Origin: Bacteroidetes bacterium HGW-Bacteroidetes-16 | Lineage (GTDB): Bacteria; Bacteroidota; Bacteroidia; Bacteroidales; F082 | Reading direction: 5' to 3' | DNA: 47,977 bases | Assembly: GCA_002840975.1 (NCBI GenBank) | Contig: PHDN01000015.1 | Coordinates: 99,192-147,168 of the forward strand | Part shown: in pieces, positions 26,816 through 35,034 of the stretch | Layout: every line of letters begins with the position of its first letter | How positions within the stretch are numbered: position 1 is the stretch's first letter | Position numbers and translations under genes: made by a program | Notes under the pieces: generated by a model | Databases searched by the model: none | The model's input: only the letters and a program-made list of their open reading frames with translations | What the model was told of the DNA's origin: nothing

Positions 26816-28033
26816 CTATAGCTTCCTAACAATCAAGGTGGAATTGGTCCCGCCAAATCCAAATGAGTTCGACAGGATGGTATTTATTTTTTGTTCTTTG
26901 GTTTGGCTGATAATATTCAGTTTGGCAGAATATTCATCCGGGTTTTCAAAATTCAGGTTGGGTGCAATAAACGAATTGTGGGCCATAATCAGCGAATAGA
27001 TGACTTCGCTTGCTCCTCCCATCCACATTTCGTGGCCGGTCATTCCTTTGGTAGAACTTACAGGAACCCTTCCCTGGTCGAAAATTTTAAAAATAGCACA
27101 AGCTTCATTTTGGTCGCCAACCGGAGTTGAGGTGGCATGGGCATTCAGATAATCAATGTCGATGGGTTTAAGCCGAGCATCGTCCAGGGCACGTTGGAGC
27201 GACTTGACCGGTCCTTCAACATTGGGTACTGAAATATGGTCGCCATTGGACGAGAATCCGTAACCCAGAACTTCGCCGAATATGGTTGCTCCGCGTTTGA
27301 TGGCATTGTCGTATGATTCGAGTATAAGGGTGGCACCTCCACCACTTGGGACAAGCCCGTCCCGGTCGCGGTCGAAAGGTCGGGAAGCCCTGGTAGGATC
27401 GCCCTGCCTGGCAGAAAATGCGTTCAAAGCGTCAAAACTCCCCATGGAGATTGGGTTTATTTCCTGGGCCCCACCGCAAATGATGGTGTCTTGTAATCCA
27501 TTTTTGATCATGAAGTAAGCCATCCCAATAGCGTGCGAACCACTGGCACAGGCTCCACTGATGGTAAAATTGATGCCTTTAAGTTTAAGGATGACCGATA
27601 AGTTCATGCTAATGGTCGAATTCATCGACTGAAAGATTGACCCTGAACCAATCAACATGGTATTCTTCTTTTCACGCAGTAAGTCGGCTGCTTCTACTAC
27701 GGCTGTCGAACTACTGTCGTTGCCATAGAGTATGCCAATTTCATGACTGTTCAGGTAGTCTTCGTCAATTTTCGCATTCTCAAGGGCTTCCATGGTAGCG
27801 ATATAGGCATATTCACCTTGTTCCGGAAGGCCAACCCGCATCCTGCGTGGCAATATGCCTTTGAGTAAAGGGCGTTCAATAAACCCGGTAAGAGCTGATC
27901 TGAACCCCAGTTTAATTCGTTCAGGATCGATCACGATGCCTGATTTCCCGGCATAAAGCGAAAGTTTAACTTCCTCCAGGTTTTTACCAATGGTTGAATA
28001 AATACCCATTCCTGTGATGACAACTCTTTTCAT
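26816..28033 (-). CDS. Beta-ketoacyl-ACP synthase (ketosynthase)
   Basis: 405-residue condensing enzyme of the FabF type that extends ACP-bound chains with malonyl units. Catalytic triad is complete: Cys162 in ISGACASGSHA, His299 in LNAHATSTPVGD, and His334 in KGMTGHEMWMGGASE; the C-terminus is LSNSFGFGGTNSTLIVRKL. The third motif has EMWMGGASE where fatty-acid FabF has LLGAAG. The gene is 54 bases downstream of the ketoreductase. Only one ketosynthase is present; flexirubin and aryl-polyene pathways usually also have a chain-length-factor partner, and none is seen here. Its place beside the tyrosine ammonia-lyase and a dedicated ACP argues for the aryl pathway rather than housekeeping fatty-acid synthesis. 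Confidence 0.92.
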   Translation of the reverse strand: MKRVVITGMGIYSTIGKNLEEVKLSLYAGKSGIVIDPERIKLGFRSALTGFIERPLLKGILPRRMRVGLPEQGEYAYIATMEALENAKIDEDYLNSHEIGILYGNDSSSTAVVEAADLLREKKNTMLIGSGSIFQSMNSTISMNLSVILKLKGINFTISGACASGSHAIGMAYFMIKNGLQDTIICGGAQEINPISMGSFDALNAFSARQGDPTRASRPFDRDRDGLVPSGGGATLILESYDNAIKRGATIFGEVLGYGFSSNGDHISVPNVEGPVKSLQRALDDARLKPIDIDYLNAHATSTPVGDQNEACAIFKIFDQGRVPVSSTKGMTGHEMWMGGASEVIYSLIMAHNSFIAPNLNFENPDEYSAKLNIISQTKEQKINTILSNSFGFGGTNSTLIVRKL

Positions 28034-28087
28034 GGCATTAGTTGGTATAATTTGCGCTTTTCAATTGATTTAGTTACCTTTTTAAAA

Positions 28088-28831
28088 TTATGTATAAAGA
28101 CCTCCATTGATATGAATAACTTCACCTGTGATGTATGAAGCACCTTCGCTGGCCAGGAAAGCAACTACAGAGGCTACTTCTTCCGGTTTGCCAAACCGGT
28201 TGGCAGGTATCAGGTTTTTTAGTTGCGATTCATCGAGATTTTTAATCATCTCTGTTTTGATGTACCCGGGTGCAACCGCGTTTACGGTCACCTTCTTTTT
28301 CGCTACTTCCTGTGCAAGGGCTTTCGTAGCACCGATTACACCAGCCTTTGCCGCGCTATAGTTGGTTTGTCCGGGTAATCCTTTGATTCCGGAGAGGGAT
28401 ACCACATTGATAATCCTGCCCCATTTTTTTAATATCATTTCCTTTAGCAAGCTGCTGGTTACATAGAAGAAACTGTTCAGGTTGGTATCGATAACCGAAT
28501 GCCAATCGACAGGTTCCATCCAAACCATCAGGGCATCCTTCCTGATTCCTGCATTGTTCACCAATACGGCAATATAGCTATTTTCATCGTGCTTATCTCT
28601 CCATGTTTTCATCGCCAACGATACTTCTTCCGGTTGACATACGTTAAATTGTATGATTTCGGCCATGCCTCCTGCGTCAATGATGTGGTTGACCACATTC
28701 AACGCTTCCTCCTTATTGCGGTGATAATGAACAAGCACGTGGTATCCATCCATGGCAAGTTGTTTGCAAATGGCACTTCCAATTCCTCCTGATCCTCCGG
28801 TCACTAATGCATATTTGATTTGATAACTCAT
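28088..28831 (-). CDS. 3-oxoacyl-ACP reductase (FabG-like, SDR family)
   Basis: 247-residue short-chain dehydrogenase. NADPH-binding TGGSGGIG at 11-18, NNAG at 92-95, and catalytic Ser145, Tyr158 and Lys162 in the YSAAK motif; C-terminal AVAPGYIKTEM and EGASYITGEVIHINGG are FabG signatures. It would reduce beta-ketoacyl-ACP made by the neighbouring ketosynthase. Its start overlaps the stop of the tyrosine ammonia-lyase gene by four bases (28828-28831), showing tight translational coupling. Could serve other 3-oxoacyl chains, but the context gives the aryl chain as substrate. Confidence 0.93.
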   Translation of the reverse strand: MSYQIKYALVTGGSGGIGSAICKQLAMDGYHVLVHYHRNKEEALNVVNHIIDAGGMAEIIQFNVCQPEEVSLAMKTWRDKHDENSYIAVLVNNAGIRKDALMVWMEPVDWHSVIDTNLNSFFYVTSSLLKEMILKKWGRIINVVSLSGIKGLPGQTNYSAAKAGVIGATKALAQEVAKKKVTVNAVAPGYIKTEMIKNLDESQLKNLIPANRFGKPEEVASVVAFLASEGASYITGEVIHINGGLYT

Positions 28832-30375
28832 GGCTCCTGGGTTGTTTGAGGTTCGTTGTTAATAAGGAATTGGCGCAATGCCGACAATTCCTGATATTTT
28901 GGTGTGTCGTCTTTGAATACCGGAACCAGGTCACGAAGATGGCGATACAAATCCCGGGTTAATGAACTCATTTTTTCTTCCTGGCCCAGGTAATCGATGG
29001 CCTGTATGATTGCAAGAAATTCGATGGCAAGTACTTCAAATGTATTGTCGATGGTTCTCTTAGCCATCAGCGCCGAATTGGTTCCCATACTTACAATGTC
29101 CTGGTTGTCGTTGTTATTGGGAATGCTGTGGATATACATGGGATTCGACAGCGTTTGGTTCTCGGCAACAGTGGAAGTAGCTGTAAATTGAGTTCCTTGT
29201 AAACCAAGATTTAGTCCAAGTGTGCCCAGGTTGACAAACGGCGGGAGGATATTATTCAGTTTGTCATTCATTAAAAAGTTGATTTGCCGCTCAGCGAGCA
29301 TCGATAGTTTGGTGATGGCAATTTTAAGCTTGTCCATTTCGAACGAAACATAGTCTCCATGAAAGTTACCTCCATGGAAAACAGTCTTTCCCTGAACATC
29401 CACAATGGGATTGTCGTTGGCTGAGTTTACTTCGTTAACCAAAACATTTTTCGTGTTTTCGAGTGTGTCGATGATGGGGCCCAATATTTGAGGGACACAT
29501 CGCAATGAATAATATTCCTGAATTTTTTGTTTGAAAATTTTTTCTTCAATTTTGCCATTGAACAAATGATCGTCTCTTTTTTTAATGAGATGGCTATCGC
29601 GCAGTAAATAACGCATTTTTTCCGCGATCAGGTGCTGTCCCTCGTGTTTCTTAGCATCATTCAGTACCTGCGAAAAATGATCATCGAATGATTCTACCAG
29701 TTCGTTGATCATGGCAGAGGCATATACCGACCATCCAATGGCCCTATGTGCAAAAATGGCGTTGGTAATTCCAATACCCGACATCACGGAAGTGCCATTG
29801 ATCAGTCCCAAACCTTCGCGAAGCCTGATCTGAAGTGGAGAGATATTTAATTTGCTAAACACATCGGCTGTGGACTGCCATTCGCCATGATAAAAAACTT
29901 CACCTTCTCCAATAAGAACAAGTGCCAGATGAGAAAGTTGAACCAGGTCGCCGCTGGCACCAACTCCACCATGTTCGGGGATAAACGGAATAATTTGCTG
30001 ATTTAGCAAAGTTGTCAGGAGCTGGATGGCATCGGGATGAATTCCTGAATATCCCAATGACAAGCTCTTGAGCCTGGATATCATGGCTGCCCTTACGCAA
30101 ATAGGTTCCAGAGGATTTCCGGAGCCGGCAGCATGACTTCTGATCAGGTTATATTGAAGTTGAATTTGGTCCTTTGTGTCTATCCTGTACTGCGCCATCG
30201 GGCCTAAACCTGTATTTACCCCATAAATGATTTTGTTAACGGAAAAATCCTTCAGGAAATGAAAGCAATGATCAACCTGGGTCAATGTTTTCTCGTCAAT
30301 TGTGATGTTGTCATCGAATATCAGGACCTGAATATAGTCTTCTATCCGAAGAGTGTTATTGGAAATCGTAACCAT
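28828..30375 (-). CDS. Aromatic amino acid ammonia-lyase, probably tyrosine ammonia-lyase
   Basis: 515 residues of the HAL/PAL/TAL family. The MIO prosthetic group forms from Ala140-Ser141-Gly142 in GGVGASGDLVQLSH; the active-site Tyr51 lies in IIYGVNTGLGPMAQYRI, and later REGLGLINGTSVMSG, SLRCVPQILGP, NSANDNPIVDV and GNFHGDYVSFEMDKL carry conserved residues. The QLQYNLIRSHAAG segment with His81 matches, as I recall it, the characterised Flavobacterium johnsoniae tyrosine ammonia-lyase, which makes p-coumarate. A histidine ammonia-lyase is the alternative, but the polyene-type context and this similarity favour TAL. It is the first catalytic gene of the compact cluster, overlapping the ketoreductase start. 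Confidence 0.88.
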   Translation of the reverse strand: MVTISNNTLRIEDYIQVLIFDDNITIDEKTLTQVDHCFHFLKDFSVNKIIYGVNTGLGPMAQYRIDTKDQIQLQYNLIRSHAAGSGNPLEPICVRAAMISRLKSLSLGYSGIHPDAIQLLTTLLNQQIIPFIPEHGGVGASGDLVQLSHLALVLIGEGEVFYHGEWQSTADVFSKLNISPLQIRLREGLGLINGTSVMSGIGITNAIFAHRAIGWSVYASAMINELVESFDDHFSQVLNDAKKHEGQHLIAEKMRYLLRDSHLIKKRDDHLFNGKIEEKIFKQKIQEYYSLRCVPQILGPIIDTLENTKNVLVNEVNSANDNPIVDVQGKTVFHGGNFHGDYVSFEMDKLKIAITKLSMLAERQINFLMNDKLNNILPPFVNLGTLGLNLGLQGTQFTATSTVAENQTLSNPMYIHSIPNNNDNQDIVSMGTNSALMAKRTIDNTFEVLAIEFLAIIQAIDYLGQEEKMSSLTRDLYRHLRDLVPVFKDDTPKYQELSALRQFLINNEPQTTQEP

Positions 30376-30410
30376 TTATAAGTAAATTTTATTCAAATGC
30401 TAATTTTTGG

Positions 30411-30418
30411 CGAATATA
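30411..30418 (-). promoter_or_regulatory. Possible -7 element of the ammonia-lyase operon
   Basis: TATATTCG on the minus strand (rc of 30411-30418) differs from TAnnTTTG by one base; it stands 35 bases before the lyase start, but no convincing -33 was found. Transcription could instead come from the upstream acyltransferase gene. Confidence 0.3.
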
Positions 30419-30514
30419 CATGAATGAGTTGAAAGTGGTATAATGAGAGATCACTTTCAACATGTTTGTTGTTAAAATGTCGGCGGTAATGAATTAACAT
30501 CATGCTTCATGACC

Positions 30515-31660
30515 TTATGATGATGTTGCAACAAGCAATTTATTGATTACCGGATTTGCATATAATTTTAAAAAGAGAGTCCTTATTTCTTCATTGTTTT
30601 GGCCAACTATTTCGGTGGTGTGCACGTATCTTTTTTCCAAAAGTTTGATGGTTTCATCAGTGTACTGGTCGGTATAGTTGGTTGAATTATTCAGTAGATC
30701 GTAGGCCAGATAGTTTGATGGCCACAGGTAATAGTTTTGATGAATTTGGTTGTCAATAATTTTTGCCATCTCACCCAGTGCTTCGTTGTGGGTTAATTGG
30801 TCTTGGTTAAGTAATTCGATATCAGGGTTGATGTTGGTTCCAATGGACAGGTGAATTCTTCCCTTTTGTGAAAGTGCTCCACCAAGGATGGATTGAAAAT
30901 CTTCATCAATATTTTTCACGTAGGCCACATTTTGGGATAAATATATTTCGCGAACTTTCATGGCATCACAAGGTTCCCATTCATACGAAATGGTAATTGG
31001 GGTAATATTGAGTTCCTCCATACTCTTAATGAAATCGCCTTCGCATGACAATGACAACATTTTCAAGATGGTAACATCAGTTTTGTCGCTTCCGTCTTTG
31101 GTTCTTCCTTTGCGTTGTGCGATCCAAATGGAATTGTTCAGTTGTGTGAGTGAATACCGCATATAGGCCGATAGACGCTGCGAATTGAGCAAAAGTTCTT
31201 TTGGGCTGCCTTCTCGGAAAACAGTAATCATTTGATTTGATTTTCCAAGATCGATAATTAATTGATTGATCATCAGGTTATTTCCCCAGATGGTCTGGTT
31301 AACCTTAAACCCATTTTTTAGTTGGGCGAGCCCGAGAATGGATGAATCGAGCATGATGTCGCGGTGATTGGCAATAAATACATAGTGCCCGCTTTTAGAG
31401 ATGTTTTCAAATCCGGAAGTATAAAATCCATCGCTGGTACTGTTCATGATTGTTTCCACAGCCGGGACAGTAAGAACCCTTTGAAAATCATTTAAATTTT
31501 TTACCTCTTTCAACTCCCGGAGAATAGAGTGCTTGCGTTCCTGATCAAAAAGATAATCCATCATGGCATTAAATTTCGGATCGGCCACAATCCGCGGTAT
31601 AGATGCGCGAATCTCTTCATCGGAGTATGGTCTCACAGCATCAAAGTCGGCTACGTTCAT
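30515..31660 (-). CDS. PlsC-type glycerophosphate acyltransferase family protein
   Basis: 381 residues, annotated from the second in-frame ATG (31660); the ATG at 31666 adds two residues. The core holds HYVFIANHRDIMLDSSILG: the usual NHX4D catalytic motif appears as H-R-D-I-M-L-D, with five residues between His and Asp. FREGSPKELLLNS and WIAQRKGRTKDGSDKTD fit the further lysophosphatidate/GPAT motifs. The ~85-residue N-terminal extension and C-terminal region match the long Bacteroidota members of this family that I know as 1-acyl-sn-glycerol-3-phosphate acyltransferases. It precedes the ammonia-lyase by 139 bases on the same strand. It may be an ordinary phospholipid enzyme or may attach the aryl product to glycerol; the sequence does not decide. 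Confidence 0.78.
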   Translation of the reverse strand: MNVADFDAVRPYSDEEIRASIPRIVADPKFNAMMDYLFDQERKHSILRELKEVKNLNDFQRVLTVPAVETIMNSTSDGFYTSGFENISKSGHYVFIANHRDIMLDSSILGLAQLKNGFKVNQTIWGNNLMINQLIIDLGKSNQMITVFREGSPKELLLNSQRLSAYMRYSLTQLNNSIWIAQRKGRTKDGSDKTDVTILKMLSLSCEGDFIKSMEELNITPITISYEWEPCDAMKVREIYLSQNVAYVKNIDEDFQSILGGALSQKGRIHLSIGTNINPDIELLNQDQLTHNEALGEMAKIIDNQIHQNYYLWPSNYLAYDLLNNSTNYTDQYTDETIKLLEKRYVHTTEIVGQNNEEIRTLFLKLYANPVINKLLVATSS

Positions 31661-31860
31661 ATGCACAATAAATGAATCGGTAAAAATAACACTATTCTTT
31701 CATTTGTAAAAGGGTTAGTGCCAATCATTCACCGTATGTTATGAAATTGTAAATTATAAAGCAGGAAAATGTTATCATTCGGCAAGTAAATACATGGTAT
31801 TTCAAATTAACTGCCAGATGTTAAAGCATTGCCAACTGATATTTTATAAATTAAAGGAGG

Positions 31861-31892
31861 TAAAAAAGTGCCTTGTCAAGGCACTCTTTGTC
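31861..31892 (-). terminator. Terminator of the C1B peptidase gene
   Basis: Minus strand AGTGCCTTG / CAAGGCACT (positions 31867-31875 and 31877-31885) followed by six T, directly after the stop at 31900. Confidence 0.85.
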
Positions 31893-31899
31893 ATGTCCC

Positions 31900-33102
31900 T
31901 TACAACCCGAGTTCCTTTTTAATCTTGTTAGGAATGGCATCCTTATGCACAGCAATACCAAGGGTTTGGAGTTTTATGTAGGCTGCCGAGGCATAAAAAT
32001 ATCCCCCATATTTAGCGTCATCGGTTCCCCAAGAGTTTTTGATTTTATAAAAAACATTTCCTTCCTGATCTTTGGCCCTTCCAACGATTAACATGCCATG
32101 GTCATCAGTAACGGTGTAGTTGTCGTAATTAAGTTGGCGCATTTCGGGAGTGATATTCTTTTCCTTGACCGGTTCTTCAAAACTGTAAATGGATTTATCT
32201 TTTTCCTTTTTGGTGAGGGCTTCCCATTTTTCTTTCTCAGTACCTGACAGGTCGGCCTTTTCTTCATCGGGAATAATGGCAACACCGTTTTTCCATGAAA
32301 AACCTTTATCGCTCACATCTGCTCCCCATGCGATGGTGTAACCGTTTTCGAGCGAGTTGTCGATCACCTGCATCATTTCATCCAGCTTAACATTGTATAT
32401 CTCGGCCCATAACCAATTGTCAGGAATTTCCATGATAAAAGGTTTGTAATATGGGCGATGAGTGTAGGAAGTAATTTCAATATAATCATCCACATTAAAG
32501 CCGGTTGATTGGGCAAAACTTTTGGGCGTGTATTCAACACCCTCGTAGACAAATGTGGCCGGGATTTCTCCCAGGTATGTATCCAGTACCTTGTCGAATG
32601 CTTCATGCCAGACGGGAGTCAGTTTTTTGTTTTTGTTTTTGATAATGGCGTCAACATAGCTTTTTAGCAATTCATCAAGTTCGCCGTGTGTGTGGAGTTC
32701 TTCTCCATAATTTAAACCGGAATAGGCACTTTCGGGCATCATACCGTAGAGGTTGATCACGCGAAATACATCCGTAACCTCAGCTCCTGATCCAAAATTG
32801 AGGTGGCCGTTTAATCGAACATACTTTGATGCTTTGTCAGAATAGGTATGGTATACCATGAACATTTCCGAAAGATCGTACACTTTACCTGTTTTTCGCA
32901 GGATTTCCGCTTCTGCAAAAGCCAGGCCCGAAAAGCTCCAGCAGGTTCCTGAACGGTATTGGTTTTTAACCGGTGTGTTGTTGATGTTGATTTCATCGGT
33001 AAAACGGTAGCCTTTAGCTTCTTCATTGTCGTCTTGTGCCACAACCATCACGTTTGTCAGCAGCAATGCAAACAATAACAATGACATGTTTTTTAAATTC
33101 AT
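31900..33102 (-). CDS. Exported C1B cysteine peptidase (aminopeptidase C / bleomycin hydrolase-like)
   Basis: 400 residues with a signal peptide (MNLKNMSLLLFALLLTNVMVVAQ). Papain-fold catalytic residues are all present: Cys54 in NQYRSGTCWSFSG, His335 in DDHGMLIVGRA and Asn356 in YKIKNSWGTD. The extra helical segments around 100-180 and the DVFRVINLYGMMPESAYSGL region match the bleomycin-hydrolase/PepC family, which trims N-terminal residues; members in Bacteroidota carry signal peptides and act in the periplasm. The mature form would be about 377 residues. Its promoter and terminator define a single-gene unit. Confidence 0.9.
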   Translation of the reverse strand: MNLKNMSLLLFALLLTNVMVVAQDDNEEAKGYRFTDEININNTPVKNQYRSGTCWSFSGLAFAEAEILRKTGKVYDLSEMFMVYHTYSDKASKYVRLNGHLNFGSGAEVTDVFRVINLYGMMPESAYSGLNYGEELHTHGELDELLKSYVDAIIKNKNKKLTPVWHEAFDKVLDTYLGEIPATFVYEGVEYTPKSFAQSTGFNVDDYIEITSYTHRPYYKPFIMEIPDNWLWAEIYNVKLDEMMQVIDNSLENGYTIAWGADVSDKGFSWKNGVAIIPDEEKADLSGTEKEKWEALTKKEKDKSIYSFEEPVKEKNITPEMRQLNYDNYTVTDDHGMLIVGRAKDQEGNVFYKIKNSWGTDDAKYGGYFYASAAYIKLQTLGIAVHKDAIPNKIKKELGL

Positions 33103-33128
33103 TCGTTTCCTGTTTTAAATTAAAGACG

Positions 33129-33136
33129 CAAATATA
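33129..33136 (-). promoter_or_regulatory. -7 element of the C1B peptidase promoter
   Basis: TATATTTG on the minus strand (rc of 33129-33136), full match to TAnnTTTG, 26 bases before the ATG. No TTTG at the usual distance. Confidence 0.45.
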
Positions 33137-33191
33137 ATCATTCTGGCTTTATAACTTTTGTGGCGTGGTATCAAATTGGTATTTTTGTGTT

Positions 33192-34283
33192 TTATGGTTT
33201 TCGGGGCTTTATATCTAAAAACACGGGCAGGTGATCGCTGTAACCGCCATGGTAGGTAAAGCCAATGTTGGTACGGCTGGGTCTCTGTCCGCCGAACTTC
33301 TCATCTGTTTCCAGTACCAACGGAGCCGTGAAGATGTTTCCATGGCCATCTACTACCTGCAAATTGTTGGAATTGTCGATCATATTTTTACTCACCAGGA
33401 ACTGATCGAATATCGCCCATTTACCCTGAAACTTATGTGTGCCTCTCACGGATTTATTTTGCGATTGTAAGGGTAAATTAATCAATGGGCATACATGCCC
33501 GACTTTTGTCAGTTCCTGCATGCTGGCATTTTCAGGGCCATCGTTAAAGTCGCCCATAACGATGATATTGGCGGCAGGATTGGCTCCACAGATGGAATCG
33601 GTGAGTTGTAAAAGGCGATAGGCCTGCAACATCCGTTTGGGTTCCGATTCGAGCAGTCCGCGGTACCTGGAAGTCCAGTGGTTCACCACAACATGAACCG
33701 TATCGTCGCCGAGCAACCCCACCACGTAGAGCATATCACGTGTGGTAAAGGAGGGTTCTTTGGGATCGGTAATCCGGATGGGTATGGCTGACAATGGTGT
33801 GAATGGTGGCCTGTAAAGCAAAGCGGCATCAATACCCCGAAAGTCAGGCGAATCGAAATGAATGGATTGGTATCCTTTTTTATTGAGGGGCGTGTTTTCG
33901 ATCAGGCTGGCCAGTACTGCATCGTTTTCAACCTCCACCATGCCGATGATGGTGGGCGATGACCAACCACCTAAGTCGGTAATCACGCGATAGAGCGCGT
34001 TGCGTTTCGCTTCAAATTTGCGTGAGGTCCAGTGCAAATCCCCTCCTGGCGTAAACTCGTTGTACGACAAACTGGTATCCACTTCTGCATCAAAATAATT
34101 TTCAACGTTGTAAAACATGATACGAAAGCCCGGATTGGTGGTTTTTTCCACCGATTCTTCTTGTGAAAACACGTGAAGCATCAGCAATTGAGCAAACAGC
34201 AGGGAAATGACGTAGTTGTTCACCTTTTTTTTCAACAAGTTTACAAAAAATCTTCCACTTGCGGAGGTATTCCTTATTTTCAC
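33192..34283 (-). CDS. Exported endonuclease/exonuclease/phosphatase (EEP) family protein
   Basis: 363 residues. N-terminal signal segment (LKKKVNNYVISLLFAQLLMLHVFSQ) with an unusually long basic lead; a GTG downstream could be the true start, which would give a standard signal peptide. Mature domain shows the EEP motifs in order: FYNVENYFD (Asn), GMVEVEND (Glu), VVNHWTSRY (His), IIVMGDFNDGPEN (Asp-x-Asn) and GGYSDHLPVFLDI (Asp-His). Members are metal-dependent phosphodiesterases acting on nucleic acids, phosphoinositides or sphingomyelin. The substrate is unknown; an extracytoplasmic nuclease/phosphatase role is likely. It lies 89 bases upstream of the peptidase gene, each apparently its own unit. 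Confidence 0.88.
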   Translation of the reverse strand: MKIRNTSASGRFFVNLLKKKVNNYVISLLFAQLLMLHVFSQEESVEKTTNPGFRIMFYNVENYFDAEVDTSLSYNEFTPGGDLHWTSRKFEAKRNALYRVITDLGGWSSPTIIGMVEVENDAVLASLIENTPLNKKGYQSIHFDSPDFRGIDAALLYRPPFTPLSAIPIRITDPKEPSFTTRDMLYVVGLLGDDTVHVVVNHWTSRYRGLLESEPKRMLQAYRLLQLTDSICGANPAANIIVMGDFNDGPENASMQELTKVGHVCPLINLPLQSQNKSVRGTHKFQGKWAIFDQFLVSKNMIDNSNNLQVVDGHGNIFTAPLVLETDEKFGGQRPSRTNIGFTYHGGYSDHLPVFLDIKPRKP

Positions 34284-34449
34284 CTGATTTTATTTAAAAA
34301 ATAACCGAAAAAATAATTTATTCTAAATCGCAGTATAATAATAGCTTAGAGAAGTTGTTGAAAATATTTTTAAAAAAGTTTGAATTTTTTTCAAAAAAAG
34401 CATAGAATTTTTTTCTGTTTTTACACTATATTAATGAAGGGACACGAGA

Positions 34450-35013
34450 ATGTTAACTGATCAAATTGTAAAGGGATTACTCGAAAACGATTATCATGTA
34501 ATCAAATTTATTTATAAAAGTTATTACAAAGCGGTGAAAAATTTTGTAACAAATCATGGGGGAAGCAATCGGGATGCAAGTGACATCTTCCAGGAAAGCA
34601 TCCTGGTGGTGTTTGAAAAGTTGCGTCAGGATCCTGCATACATTCAAAAGAATTTTCCATCCTACCTCTTCGGGGTAAGTAAGTATTTGTGGAAGCAGCA
34701 ACGAAGAGACCTGCAGAAGGCCGTTCATACCATTAATCTCAACGAGGAGGTGCAGCCCGGCCTTGATTTTGCGCAGATTCCCAGAGATATAGAAATAGAA
34801 ACCCTGGCACTGAAAGAAAAGAGAGACCGTGTATTTCAGGAGGCCTATATCAGTTTAAAACCTGATTGCAGAAAGATAATCGACTTGGTGATAAATGGCT
34901 GTACAGTTGAAGAAATAGCTGACTTCATGGATTATACCACCGTGTCGAACGCCTATCGGAAAAGACAATATTGTAAGGAAAAACTAATGGCATATATACA
35001 TCATAATAATTAA
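34450..35013 (+). CDS. ECF-type RNA polymerase sigma factor
   Basis: 187 residues with sigma-70 region 2 (~20-90: KFIYKSYYKAVKNFVTNHGGSNRDASDIFQESILVVFEKL, where the DASDIFQES part is the -10/core-binding helix) and a region 4 helix-turn-helix (~125-180: LALKEKRDRVFQEAYISLKPDCRKIIDLVINGCTVEEIADFMDYTTVSNAYRKRQYCKEKL). It is a group IV sigma factor as used by Bacteroidota to control surface functions. It is followed after 21 bases by a membrane protein that probably restrains it, and then by a secreted beta-propeller-like gene that may be its target. No clear housekeeping -7 element was seen in the 166-base upstream region, consistent with autoregulation (inference). Confidence 0.88.
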   Translation: MLTDQIVKGLLENDYHVIKFIYKSYYKAVKNFVTNHGGSNRDASDIFQESILVVFEKLRQDPAYIQKNFPSYLFGVSKYLWKQQRRDLQKAVHTINLNEEVQPGLDFAQIPRDIEIETLALKEKRDRVFQEAYISLKPDCRKIIDLVINGCTVEEIADFMDYTTVSNAYRKRQYCKEKLMAYIHHNN

Positions 35014-35034
35014 TCATTTTTTAAATAAAATATC

